Of a stretch of 37,070 nucleotides of DNA, positions 17,437-26,269 are shown piece by piece. The stretch lies in assembly GCA_009691385.1 (NCBI GenBank), contig SICQ01000003.1:1-37070 (forward strand). The letters are read 5' to 3'. The stretch's first letter is position 1. Every line of letters begins with the position of its first letter. A model generated the notes under the pieces. That model worked only from the letters and a program-made list of their open reading frames with translations. It did not search any database and was not told where the DNA came from. A program made the position numbers and the translations under genes. This DNA comes from Candidatus Ryanbacteria bacterium (GTDB taxonomy: Bacteria > Patescibacteriota > Minisyncoccia > Ryanbacterales > GWA2-47-10b).

Positions 17437-19383
17437 ATGTCATTTCGTCTTGTCTCACAATTCAAACCGTCTGGCGATCAACCTCAAGCAATTGAGAAAC
17501 TTTCACGCGGGCTTCAAGATGACAAACAATACCAAACACTCTTGGGTGTTACGGGTTCGGGTAAAACTTTTACCATGGCAAATATCATCGCAAATACTGG
17601 TAGACCCGCGCTCATCCTCTCTCACAACAAAACTCTTGCCGCACAACTCTACGAAGAGTTCAAAGAATTTTTTCCTGACAGTGCTGTGCATTATTTTGTC
17701 AGCTACTACGACTACTACCAACCTGAAGCATACATGCCAAATACGGATACCTATATAGAAAAGGACGCAAAGATCAATCAGTTTATCGACGAGCTCCGCC
17801 ACGCAGCGACCCAAGCAGCACTCACCCGCAAAGATTTGATTATCGTCGCCTCCGTATCGGCTATCTACGGCATCGGCGCGCCAGAGGCCTATTTAGATTT
17901 TTCATTTATCATGCGGCGAGGCGAGCGCATGAGTCTCAAAGCGCTCTCAGGCAAACTTGCCGAACTCCAATACATACGAAACGACATCGAGCGCAAACCT
18001 GGCACTTGGTCACGCAAGGGTGATTCGGTCATTATCGCGCTGCCGTCGGGCGATCGTGTATTGCGTATCAACTTTTTTGGTGATGAGGTAGAAGAAGTAT
18101 TAGAAGGTCCTCTGGCGTTCGACTCACAACTCGTATCCCAATCAGAAATCCGCATATTCCCTGCCAAACACTTTATGACGCCTGAAGATGATATTAAGCG
18201 CGCGGTAGTGGCTATAGAAAAAGAATTGACAGAGCGAACAGGTGAGCTTGAGCAAAATGGTAAAGAGCTGGAAGCTGAACGATTGCGTAGGCGCGTTCGT
18301 TATGATCTCCAGATGCTGCGCGAGACAGGATACACCTTGGGTATTGAAAACTATTCGCGGCACCTCGCAGGCCGCGCGCCTGGTGAGCCGCCAACCACCA
18401 TGATCGACTATATGCCGAAAGGTTTTATCACCTTCGTTGATGAGTCACATATGACGCTTCCCCAGATCAGAGGTATGCAGGCCGGAGACCGTGCACGCAA
18501 AACAACGCTCGTTGATTTTGGCTTTCGTCTACCATCAGCGCTCGATAATCGCCCGCTCACTTTCGATGAGTTCAAGAAAAAAGTAGGTCAGACCATTTTC
18601 GTCTCCGCGACCCCGAGTGCGTATGAGATAGCGCACGGCAATATCGCCGAACAACTTATACGCCCGACGGGCCTTTTGGATCCTACGGTAGAAGTGCGCC
18701 CTGCGGGTAAGCAGATCGCGGATACAGAAAAAGAAATCGTCATCCGTGCCAAGAAAAAAGAGCGATCACTTGTCATAGCGCTCACCAAAAAGATGGCTGA
18801 AGATATCGCTGAGTATTTGGGCGAACGCGATCTGAAAATCGCATGGCTTCACTCGGAGGTCAAAACGATCGAGCGCTATGAGATTTTACAGCAACTCCGC
18901 CGTGGCGATGTTGACGCAGTGGTAGGCATCAACCTCCTTCGTGAAGGACTTGATCTGCCCGAAGTATCGCTCATCTGTATATTGGATGCGGATAAAGAAG
19001 GTTTTTTGCGCAATGTCACCTCATTTATCCAAACCATGGGTCGTGCCTCACGCCATCCTGACGGCCATGTCATTTTGTACGCAGACAAGATGACTGACTC
19101 GATGAAAACAGCGATCAGTGAGACCACGCGCCGCAGATCATACCAAGAGGCGTATAACAAAGCACATGGCATCACGCCAACCGCGCTCGTCAAAGAAATA
19201 CGCAAACCGCTTTTTGCAGGCAAGAAAAAAATAGTCAAAGATGATGTACTCGCGATGTTTGGCAAAGACAAACGATCAGCCACAGAACTCAAGCGTGAGG
19301 TGGAGGCAGAGATGCTCGAAGAGGCCGCTCGCCTCAATTTTGAGCGCGCTGCCGAACTGCGCGATATATTAAAAAACTTATAA
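17437..19383 (+). CDS. uvrB: excinuclease ABC subunit B
   Basis: MSFRLVSQFKPSGDQPQAI, GVTGSGKTFTMA, YYQPEAYMP, C-terminal UVR motif. Confidence 0.97.
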   Translation: MSFRLVSQFKPSGDQPQAIEKLSRGLQDDKQYQTLLGVTGSGKTFTMANIIANTGRPALILSHNKTLAAQLYEEFKEFFPDSAVHYFVSYYDYYQPEAYMPNTDTYIEKDAKINQFIDELRHAATQAALTRKDLIIVASVSAIYGIGAPEAYLDFSFIMRRGERMSLKALSGKLAELQYIRNDIERKPGTWSRKGDSVIIALPSGDRVLRINFFGDEVEEVLEGPLAFDSQLVSQSEIRIFPAKHFMTPEDDIKRAVVAIEKELTERTGELEQNGKELEAERLRRRVRYDLQMLRETGYTLGIENYSRHLAGRAPGEPPTTMIDYMPKGFITFVDESHMTLPQIRGMQAGDRARKTTLVDFGFRLPSALDNRPLTFDEFKKKVGQTIFVSATPSAYEIAHGNIAEQLIRPTGLLDPTVEVRPAGKQIADTEKEIVIRAKKKERSLVIALTKKMAEDIAEYLGERDLKIAWLHSEVKTIERYEILQQLRRGDVDAVVGINLLREGLDLPEVSLICILDADKEGFLRNVTSFIQTMGRASRHPDGHVILYADKMTDSMKTAISETTRRRSYQEAYNKAHGITPTALVKEIRKPLFAGKKKIVKDDVLAMFGKDKRSATELKREVEAEMLEEAARLNFERAAELRDILKNL

Positions 19384-19391
19384 TTATAAAT

Positions 19392-19421
19392 AAAAATGGA
19401 GCCGTTCTGCTGAATGGCTCC
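19392..19421 (-). terminator. rho-independent terminator of the 19429-19653 gene
   Basis: Minus: GGAGCCattcagcagaacGGCTCCATTTTTATTT. Confidence 0.82.
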
Positions 19422-19428
19422 TAGTCTT

Positions 19429-19653
19429 CTACGCCTGCGCCCTGAGTTGTGGAGTTTGCCTCTCAGCATCATGTCTGCGAAACTCTGCGTTCATACGATT
19501 GAGAGTTGCGTTCAACTCCTTGAGCTCTGAGGCAAAACCTTCTGCGACAAAACCCGCCTTGTTGTCTCCGAACTGCATTGTTCGTAGCGCCAACAGTGCC
19601 GTGACGCGCGCACGAAGCGCTTTGCGCCTTTCGGTCTTCTCGGTCGATTCCAT
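19429..19653 (-). CDS. small coiled-coil-like protein, hypothetical
   Basis: 74-aa charged helical ORF; SD GGGAGGG before ATG; promoter and terminator. Confidence 0.72.
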   Translation of the reverse strand: MESTEKTERRKALRARVTALLALRTMQFGDNKAGFVAEGFASELKELNATLNRMNAEFRRHDAERQTPQLRAQA

Positions 19654-19685
19654 ACCACCCTCCCGATTGGAACTCGTTTAGAAAA

Positions 19686-19714
19686 AGATTACCGACAAAC
19701 GGCAAAATACGCAA
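19686..19714 (-). promoter_or_regulatory. promoter TTGCGT-17-TAATCT for the 19429-19653 gene
   Basis: -35 at 19709-19714, -10 at 19686-19691. Confidence 0.6.
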
Positions 19715-19738
19715 GAGACTACATCCTTTCATAAAATA

Positions 19739-19767
19739 TTGACGGACAAGGAGAAAACAGGTACTCT
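19739..19767 (+). promoter_or_regulatory. promoter TTGACG-17-TACTCT for rpsT
   Basis: -10 ends 7 nt before the rpsT ATG. Confidence 0.65.
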
Positions 19768-19774
19768 AGAACCC

Positions 19775-20038
19775 ATGCCAAACACTGCATCAGCAACCAA
19801 GGCTCTACGCCAATCAGAGCGCCGTCGTGTACTCAATGTACGCCGCAAGCGCTCGCTTCGTGATGTCCTCAAAGGGTTTGAGAAGGCCATCCTTACCAAA
19901 AATAAGGCTGAGGCCATTAAGCTCTTGCCCGCCGTGCAAAAGGCGCTCGATAAGACCGCGAAGTCAGGCCTCATCAAGAAAAACAACGCCGCGCGGAGAA
20001 AATCGCGCCTTGCCGCACAAATTAAAAAACTCGCCTAA
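19775..20038 (+). CDS. rpsT: 30S ribosomal protein S20
   Basis: MPNTASATKALRQSERRRVLNVRRKRSLRD...; start set at MPNT. Confidence 0.93.
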   Translation: MPNTASATKALRQSERRRVLNVRRKRSLRDVLKGFEKAILTKNKAEAIKLLPAVQKALDKTAKSGLIKKNNAARRKSRLAAQIKKLA

Positions 20039-20913
20039 CGAGTAGGGGTGAGTAAAAACTGAAGAAACCTTGTCTCCAAGGTTTCTTTTTTTCTCATATC
20101 GCTCATCTCAATCAAATCAAGATATGCCCCTTCAATCTGTCCGCGTGAAAAATTACGCATCTGTGTCTTTGCCTTACCAAGCACAAAAGGCTTTACGCCT
20201 GCCGTATTGCCCGATGCCACTCGCGCAAGATTTTTGATATGCCACAAAAAGGGGCGTAGTACATCGTCTGGTTTAAAACCTGCGCTCATAAACCGCTCAA
20301 ACAACAATGCCGCGCGCACCCTCTCCCCCGATCCCCATAGGTCGCCTAACGAGAACAAATCATTGTTCGTAGGCGCCGGAGCTTCGTGCTGATGCGACTC
20401 TCCTCCCAACAATACTTTTTCGAGCTCTCGGGCGAATCTCTCGGGTGTATTAGTATACAAAAACCAAAGTGATTCTTTGGTAGGAGGACTGACTGTAGCA
20501 TCTACTTCTTTTGCCGCCGCATCGATGTATGCTGAAAATTTTTGACGGGTAAAATCAGTAAACTCCTCTTTTTTGTTCGCATATTTTTCAATATCACTAA
20601 AAATCTTATTTTTGGTTGGCGTCCCCTCCTCCCAAAATACGACGACTGAATCATCCTGGGCCCACCGTTCAAGATGAGACTTGAGCGCGTCACGCATATC
20701 GGCGTCCAAATCTGATGCGCGCTTGATGATATAAAAATCTTTTGAACCAAAGAGTGACCCTGAACCAATCTGTGAAAGACGCTCGCCCCGTGCCTCATCA
20801 TCGCAATCGATCATCTCCCACGCGGGTCCGGCCTCACGGCGAAAGCGTACGGCAAAACGCTCCAACATCTGACGCGATGCGGTAGTATTCGATCCGTACA
20901 ACAGATAGATCAT
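20035..20913 (-). CDS. holA: DNA polymerase III subunit delta
   Basis: MIYLLYGSNTTASRQMLERF..., SLFGSKDFYIIKRAS; HolA architecture. Confidence 0.85.
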   Translation of the reverse strand: MIYLLYGSNTTASRQMLERFAVRFRREAGPAWEMIDCDDEARGERLSQIGSGSLFGSKDFYIIKRASDLDADMRDALKSHLERWAQDDSVVVFWEEGTPTKNKIFSDIEKYANKKEEFTDFTRQKFSAYIDAAAKEVDATVSPPTKESLWFLYTNTPERFARELEKVLLGGESHQHEAPAPTNNDLFSLGDLWGSGERVRAALLFERFMSAGFKPDDVLRPFLWHIKNLARVASGNTAGVKPFVLGKAKTQMRNFSRGQIEGAYLDLIEMSDMRKKETLETRFLQFLLTPTR

Positions 20914-21344
20914 TTTCCTATGTAGTTTGCCTCGAGTACTTTTTTGATCGTCTCTACGATTTCCTGTGGAGTATGATGCGCCTTGATCATAAACTCTGCA
21001 GCGCCCAATTTCATCGCTTGGTCTACATCATCACGAGAACCGAGGTTTGAGATTATAATAATGGGAATTGATGCGTAGTCATGCTGCGCTTTGAGCTCAG
21101 TGAGAATCTCGAAACCACCTTTGCCCGGCAATATTAAATCAAGCAAGATGATGTGTGGCGGATTTTTGTGAACTGCGGCAAATGCTTCGTCCGCATTGAT
21201 GGCTTCGGTGACGGTAAATCCTTCGTGTTTAATCTTTTCTACTAATAGCCCACGTAAAAACTTATCATCTTCAACGACGAGTATTTTCATTTCATTTCGT
21301 TTGAGCATTGACGCGATTGGCATCGATGAGTCGTCTGTTGTCAT
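20910..21344 (-). CDS. response regulator (receiver domain only)
   Basis: MKILVVEDDKFLRGLLVEKI...IILLDLILPGKGGFEIL...IIIISNL; true start may be 21290. Confidence 0.93.
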   Translation of the reverse strand: MTTDDSSMPIASMLKRNEMKILVVEDDKFLRGLLVEKIKHEGFTVTEAINADEAFAAVHKNPPHIILLDLILPGKGGFEILTELKAQHDYASIPIIIISNLGSRDDVDQAMKLGAAEFMIKAHHTPQEIVETIKKVLEANYIGK

Positions 21345-21361
21345 AGGGCTAGACTAGCATA

Positions 21362-22516
21362 CTAGAGTGCAGCCACAAAGGGTTCGGTAGGTGGATTGAC
21401 GGGACTCTTGAGTGTTGAGGCGCGCGGGATACGGATAAGAAAAGTCGTCCCCTTACCTTCTTCCGAATGAAACGAAATCTCGCCACCGTGCGCGGTAATA
21501 ATATTTTTTGTAATAAAAAGGCCGAGCCCCGTGCCTTCCGTCTCCATATGCATGACATTGGAACCGCGATAAAAGCGGGTAAACATACGCGGCTGATCTT
21601 CTTTGGAAATGCCGATGCCGGTATCGCTAATCTTGAGAACAACAGACACGCTATCGGCCTCGAGTCGTACTGATACCGTACCGCCCGCCGCTGTATAACG
21701 AATAGCATTTTCGGTAATATTGCCAATGGCGATAGAAAGACGATCAGGATCAGCGTTGAGGATGATAGGGTCGTCTGACACTTTGCCGAGCGTGAGTGTG
21801 ATATTTTTTGCTTTTGCTAAAATCATCTTTTCATCGACAATCTTTTTGGTAAATATGATGATATCAATCTCTTCAAATTTGTAACCAAACTTTCCCTCTT
21901 CGATGCGAGCGGCATCCAACAAATTATGCACGAGTCGTATCATTGATTCATTGGCGATCGTACCCTTCTCAACCGCTTCGCGCTGATTTTTGGTTATCTT
22001 ACCAAAATCACCGTCTTTAATCCCTTGATATACCCACTTTTGGATCGAGAGCGGCGTACGAAGCTGGTGTGCGGCGATTGAGATAAACTCTGATTTGAGT
22101 TTTGAAATTTCTTCTTGGCGATCTTTTGCTTCTTGAATGCGTTCTGCCATTTCATTAAAAAAAGTGCCGAGTACACCAACCTCATCTTTACGCGAGACAG
22201 TGATGTGTACCTTAAAGTTCCCTGCACCAATTCGTTTGACCGCTTCGGTCAGCACCGACAGAGGCCGTGTGATATACCGCGTAACCATAATAGCGGCAAA
22301 CGAAGCGATAATAAAGACAAAAAGAAAGATGAGTATAAATTGTATACTAATAGTCTCGATAAGAGCGGTGGCATCCCTCGGGGCTAGTACTGCGCGAATA
22401 CGCGACTGGTAGGTAGCGACAAAAAAGAGTGATGCGATCCCCATAGGGAAAATACCGAGCGCGAGCAGGGTAAGAAAAAATCTAAAGAACAGTGAATGCC
22501 GAATCTTTGGATTCAT
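21362..22516 (-). CDS. sensor histidine kinase (TM, HAMP, HisKA, HATPase)
   Basis: AAHQLRTPLS H-box, NITENAIRYT N-box, DTGIGI, GTGLGLFI. Confidence 0.95.
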   Translation of the reverse strand: MNPKIRHSLFFRFFLTLLALGIFPMGIASLFFVATYQSRIRAVLAPRDATALIETISIQFILIFLFVFIIASFAAIMVTRYITRPLSVLTEAVKRIGAGNFKVHITVSRKDEVGVLGTFFNEMAERIQEAKDRQEEISKLKSEFISIAAHQLRTPLSIQKWVYQGIKDGDFGKITKNQREAVEKGTIANESMIRLVHNLLDAARIEEGKFGYKFEEIDIIIFTKKIVDEKMILAKAKNITLTLGKVSDDPIILNADPDRLSIAIGNITENAIRYTAAGGTVSVRLEADSVSVVLKISDTGIGISKEDQPRMFTRFYRGSNVMHMETEGTGLGLFITKNIITAHGGEISFHSEEGKGTTFLIRIPRASTLKSPVNPPTEPFVAAL

Positions 22517-22537
22517 ACAAGTATCTTTAGTATATCC

Positions 22538-25078
22538 TTAAAAGACCATTGAGGTCATCTCCTGCCAGTTTGCACCTCGCTTCACCTCAGCGATGATTGG
22601 TACTGAAAACTCTGGCACCCGCTCCATGATCGCCTTGATCGTACTTACGGTCTCGGCGATTTTTTCTTTTTTAATTTCAAATACAAGTTCGTCGTGCACC
22701 TGCAGCAGCATGCGCACATCATGGTTATCGCGCGAAAGCTTGAGCTCATGCGCGATATCAATCATCGCGCGCTTTACAATATCGGCAGCGGTTCCTTGTA
22801 CGGGCGCGTTGACCGCCATGCGCTCGGATTCTTTGCGTATATATTCAAATGATGAACGGAGGTTGGGTAAAAACCGCTTGCGGCCAAAAAATGTTTTGAC
22901 ATATCCTTTCTCTCTTCCCTCATGTATCGTACGCTCGCGGTATTCTTCAATACCTGGAAACTCTTGCAAATAGTTATCGAGCGCCGCCTCAGCTTCCGCG
23001 ACAGTCATGTGACCTGTCTCGGCGAGTGAGCGTGCACCCATGCCATACAAAATACCAAAGTTAACCGTCTTGGCGCGTCTACGCATCTCACTTGTTACCT
23101 CACCTGTCGCCACATGAAAAATCTCTGATGCGGTACGGGTATGGATGTCTTCACTAGTTTGAAAGGCGTGCGTGAGTTTTTTATCGCCTGAAAGTTGTGC
23201 TGCAATTCTGAGCTCGAGTTGAGAATAGTCAAACGCAAGAAGCTCATATCCCTTGGGTGCGACGAACGCGCGACGGATGCTACGACCAAGCTCTGATTTT
23301 ATCGGAATGTTTTGAAGATTAGGGTTTGACGATGAAAGACGCCCTGTGGCCGCCCCTGTCTCATTAAATGTCGTATGCACCCGACCATCGGACCCGATGA
23401 GCTTTGGAAGTGCCGTAATATAGGTAGAAAGCAATTTTGAAATCTCGCGATATCTAATCAACATATCAATGATCGGGTGGAGTTCACGCAATTTTATGAG
23501 CTCTGAGAATTGCGTTGATACCGCCTTGGTAGAAGTTTTGCGAATACCCTTGGTAGATAATCCGAGTTTTTCAAAAAGTATTACCGAGAGTTGTTTTGGC
23601 GAGTTGATATCAAACTCTTCTCCCGCCGCCTTCCAAATATCAGCTTCGAGTACATGCTCTTCATGCTCCGCCTCTTTTGATAGTTTTGCGAGTACCGCAG
23701 TATCGAGCGTGATGCCCGCCTCCTCCATCTCAAATAAAATCGCCACGAGCGGCAATTCAAAATCAAAATATATGGGTGCGAGATCCTCTTTCTCTATTTT
23801 CTTTTTGAGAGTATCTGCGAGGCGCACAACCTCGGCGATAGTTAACGGTTTACCTTCGAGCAAATCGCCGAGCGACAATCCGCGCTCATCGGGATTGAGT
23901 ATCCACGCGCCAAGCTTTGTATCAAATGACACCGGAAAGCTCGCGCCCAAAAATGTCATGAGCGCGTGTGCGTCGTGCACGATTACTTCTTTTGAATCGC
24001 CCAAAAGCGCCAAAAGTACCGCGCGTTGCGCCTGCGGCACACTATATGTATTTGCATCAACACCGAGTATCAACCCATCTTCACCAAAGAAAAGCGCCGC
24101 GCGCGCGCCTGCCTCTACACTGTCATCGAGCTCCTTGTGCACCACTATTGGCTTTTCTTCTTCTTTCTTTGGTGGGGCGCCAGCATCTTGCAAACGCGAG
24201 ATAAGACTGGGGAAATGAAACTTGCGAAAAATCTTTGATACTTCTTCGATAGGAATACTCGCAAATGCCATACTACCCAAATCCGCTTCCACCGGCGCGT
24301 CTCGGCGAATTGTTGCGAGTTCTTTTGAAAAGAGTGCGTCTTCTTCACCTTCGATTAGCAATTTTTTGATGCGATCCTTGAGAAATGCTGGTGATTTTTT
24401 CTCTTTTTTAAGTTTTATATACATCTCTTCGATCGAACCGTAGTGTTTAATCAGATCGGTAGCACTCTTCTCGCCAATCCCCTTGATGCCGATAATGTTA
24501 TCGGATGGATCGCCTTTCAAGCCCTTATAGTCAGCAATGAGTGTAGGACCAAAACCAAATCGTTCGAGCACCTTCTCTTCGTCATACAATATCGTATCTT
24601 CGATGCCTTTGCGGAGCGTGTAGACCATCACGCGCTTATCGTCGATGAGCTGCATCGTATCCATATCACCCGACGCGATGATGATGGTCAAATCTTTTTC
24701 TTTTTTGAATTTCTCGACGAGCGTGCCCAAAATATCATCTGCCTCAAAACCGGGTGCCTCGAGTATCGGTATGCCAAACGCACGAAATACTTCTTTTACT
24801 TTATCGAACTGTGGGATGAGATCGCTCTTGGTCTCGGATCTCGTCGCCTTATAATTTTCATACACAATATGCCGAAAAGTAGGCTCCTCTCTATCAAACG
24901 CGGCGACGATGTGTGTAGGGCGCAGATCGCGAATCAATTTTAACAGCACCGCTGACACACCGTAGACAGCGCCAAGTGGCTCACCGGACGGTGACGCAAA
25001 TGACGGCAACGCGTGAAATGACCGGTGGATGAGCGCGTGCGCATCGAGGATGACTAATTTTTTTAGTTCACGCGCCAT
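22538..25078 (-). CDS. polA: DNA polymerase I
   Basis: N-terminal 5'-3' exonuclease and C-terminal family A polymerase motifs (AFDYSQLELRIAA, RRRAKTVNFGILYGMG, LLQVHDELVFE). Confidence 0.97.
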   Translation of the reverse strand: MARELKKLVILDAHALIHRSFHALPSFASPSGEPLGAVYGVSAVLLKLIRDLRPTHIVAAFDREEPTFRHIVYENYKATRSETKSDLIPQFDKVKEVFRAFGIPILEAPGFEADDILGTLVEKFKKEKDLTIIIASGDMDTMQLIDDKRVMVYTLRKGIEDTILYDEEKVLERFGFGPTLIADYKGLKGDPSDNIIGIKGIGEKSATDLIKHYGSIEEMYIKLKKEKKSPAFLKDRIKKLLIEGEEDALFSKELATIRRDAPVEADLGSMAFASIPIEEVSKIFRKFHFPSLISRLQDAGAPPKKEEEKPIVVHKELDDSVEAGARAALFFGEDGLILGVDANTYSVPQAQRAVLLALLGDSKEVIVHDAHALMTFLGASFPVSFDTKLGAWILNPDERGLSLGDLLEGKPLTIAEVVRLADTLKKKIEKEDLAPIYFDFELPLVAILFEMEEAGITLDTAVLAKLSKEAEHEEHVLEADIWKAAGEEFDINSPKQLSVILFEKLGLSTKGIRKTSTKAVSTQFSELIKLRELHPIIDMLIRYREISKLLSTYITALPKLIGSDGRVHTTFNETGAATGRLSSSNPNLQNIPIKSELGRSIRRAFVAPKGYELLAFDYSQLELRIAAQLSGDKKLTHAFQTSEDIHTRTASEIFHVATGEVTSEMRRRAKTVNFGILYGMGARSLAETGHMTVAEAEAALDNYLQEFPGIEEYRERTIHEGREKGYVKTFFGRKRFLPNLRSSFEYIRKESERMAVNAPVQGTAADIVKRAMIDIAHELKLSRDNHDVRMLLQVHDELVFEIKKEKIAETVSTIKAIMERVPEFSVPIIAEVKRGANWQEMTSMVF

Positions 25079-25526
25079 GTCTAAATCTCACCATGCGTTC
25101 AGCGCGCGCGATATGTCTAAACGAGATCCAAACGGTATCTTTGGGAAATATTTTTTTGGCGCGCTCCGCCCACTCGACGACCACGATATTTTTTGGATCT
25201 AAAATAATTTTTTTAAAGGCGATTGCGTCGAGCTCGCGTGGCGACTTGATACGATATAAATCAAAATGCCATACATTTTTAAATGTAGAACCTTTGAGTG
25301 CGTAGCGTTTTGCTATCACGAAAGTTGGCGACTGAAGTCGCCCGCGCACGCCAAGGCCGTTCGCGACACTCTGCGTAAAAAAAGTTTTACCTGCACCAAG
25401 CTCGCCCGAAAGCGCGAGGCAAAGGGCGTATTTTTTATTTCTGGCAACTGTCTTAATCTGGGCGCCAAAGAGTTTGCCGAGCGCGCGTGTCGCCTCGGGA
25501 GTTTTGAGTGCATAGGTAAGCTCCAT
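25068..25526 (-). CDS. tsaE: tRNA threonylcarbamoyladenosine biosynthesis protein TsaE
   Basis: LSGELGAGKTFFTQSVANGLG, LQSPTFVIAK, HFDLYRI, VVEWAERAK. Confidence 0.94.
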   Translation of the reverse strand: MELTYALKTPEATRALGKLFGAQIKTVARNKKYALCLALSGELGAGKTFFTQSVANGLGVRGRLQSPTFVIAKRYALKGSTFKNVWHFDLYRIKSPRELDAIAFKKIILDPKNIVVVEWAERAKKIFPKDTVWISFRHIARAERMVRFRHGA

Positions 25527-25555
25527 CGTGCCTCCAGCGTAGCAATCTTATGCTG

Positions 25556-25625
25556 AAAAGCAAAAACGACCGTTCCCATGATTGGGTTCGGTCGTTCTCG
25601 GTTGGGAGCCCCGTATGACGGGGCT
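25556..25625 (-). terminator. tandem hairpin terminator of the 25632-26138 gene
   Basis: Minus: GGAGCCCCGTcatACGGGGCTCC then AACGACCGaaCCCaatcatGGGaaCGGTCGTTTTTGCTTTT. Confidence 0.82.
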
Positions 25626-25631
25626 CCATGT

Positions 25632-26138
25632 TTATTCATCTTCTGACTCGACATCCTCCTCGCGGATACCGGCTGCCGGCTCGACGGTGCGTCCGCTGTT
25701 GCGGATCGCCTCATCGTAGGTGGCGCGATACTCGTCAGACTCGGTCGCATCTGCGACAGCAGACTTGCCGTCGTAGCGACCGTCTGCGCGCCCCTTGGCA
25801 CGATGACAGGCAATGTCATCATCAGCACAGCTGGTGTCCACCAACTTGGTACGGCCAAAGACAAGGCCGAGACTGAAATTGACGATCCCGAGTGGAACAT
25901 CGATCAGCCCTGGCTCGCGCTCGACCCGAATGTTTGGGTCTCTACGCTGGACCACGATCACGCGATCATGGTGACGGTAACCGCCGTTGTAGCGATTGCC
26001 ACCACCGTTCCAGCGACTGCTGTGCGAACGGCCTCCGCGCTCCCAGCACATGTTGCCGTAGGTGCAGCGGGCTTCCGCTGCAATCGGTGCGATGAGCGTC
26101 ACCATCAGAAGAATCAAGATTGAAAGAACAGTCTTCAT
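25632..26138 (-). CDS. secreted protein with signal peptide, hypothetical
   Basis: MKTVLSILILLMVTLIAPIAAEA signal peptide; SD GGAGG before ATG at 26138. Confidence 0.75.
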   Translation of the reverse strand: MKTVLSILILLMVTLIAPIAAEARCTYGNMCWERGGRSHSSRWNGGGNRYNGGYRHHDRVIVVQRRDPNIRVEREPGLIDVPLGIVNFSLGLVFGRTKLVDTSCADDDIACHRAKGRADGRYDGKSAVADATESDEYRATYDEAIRNSGRTVEPAAGIREEDVESEDE

Positions 26139-26155
26139 CGTAACCTCCATATCTC

Positions 26156-26178
26156 AGCCGAGACGCCATGCCTCGGCT
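26156..26178 (-). promoter_or_regulatory. 5'-UTR hairpin
   Basis: AGCCGAG...CTCGGCT stem between promoter and SD. Confidence 0.5.
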
Positions 26179-26199
26179 AGCAGTTCAGTGTACATGGCT

Positions 26200-26228
26200 A
26201 TTATACTACCAAAAATACCTTTTGTCAA
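26200..26228 (-). promoter_or_regulatory. consensus promoter TTGACA-17-TATAAT
   Basis: Minus: -35 at 26223-26228, -10 at 26200-26205, exact consensus hexamers. Confidence 0.9.
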
Positions 26229-26269
26229 TACCTCCAAAAGCCCTTATTATATGCTAGGAATAAGACAAT

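Noticed and set aside
18876-19472. 198-aa minus-strand ORF
   Set aside because: Antisense to the 3' end of uvrB and crosses a clear terminator.
23469-24218. 249-aa plus-strand ORF
   Set aside because: Lies entirely antisense to polA; Ser-rich composition typical of a shadow ORF.
25316-25900. 194-aa minus-strand ORF
   Set aside because: Out-of-frame overlap of tsaE, terminators and the secreted-protein gene; no domain signature.
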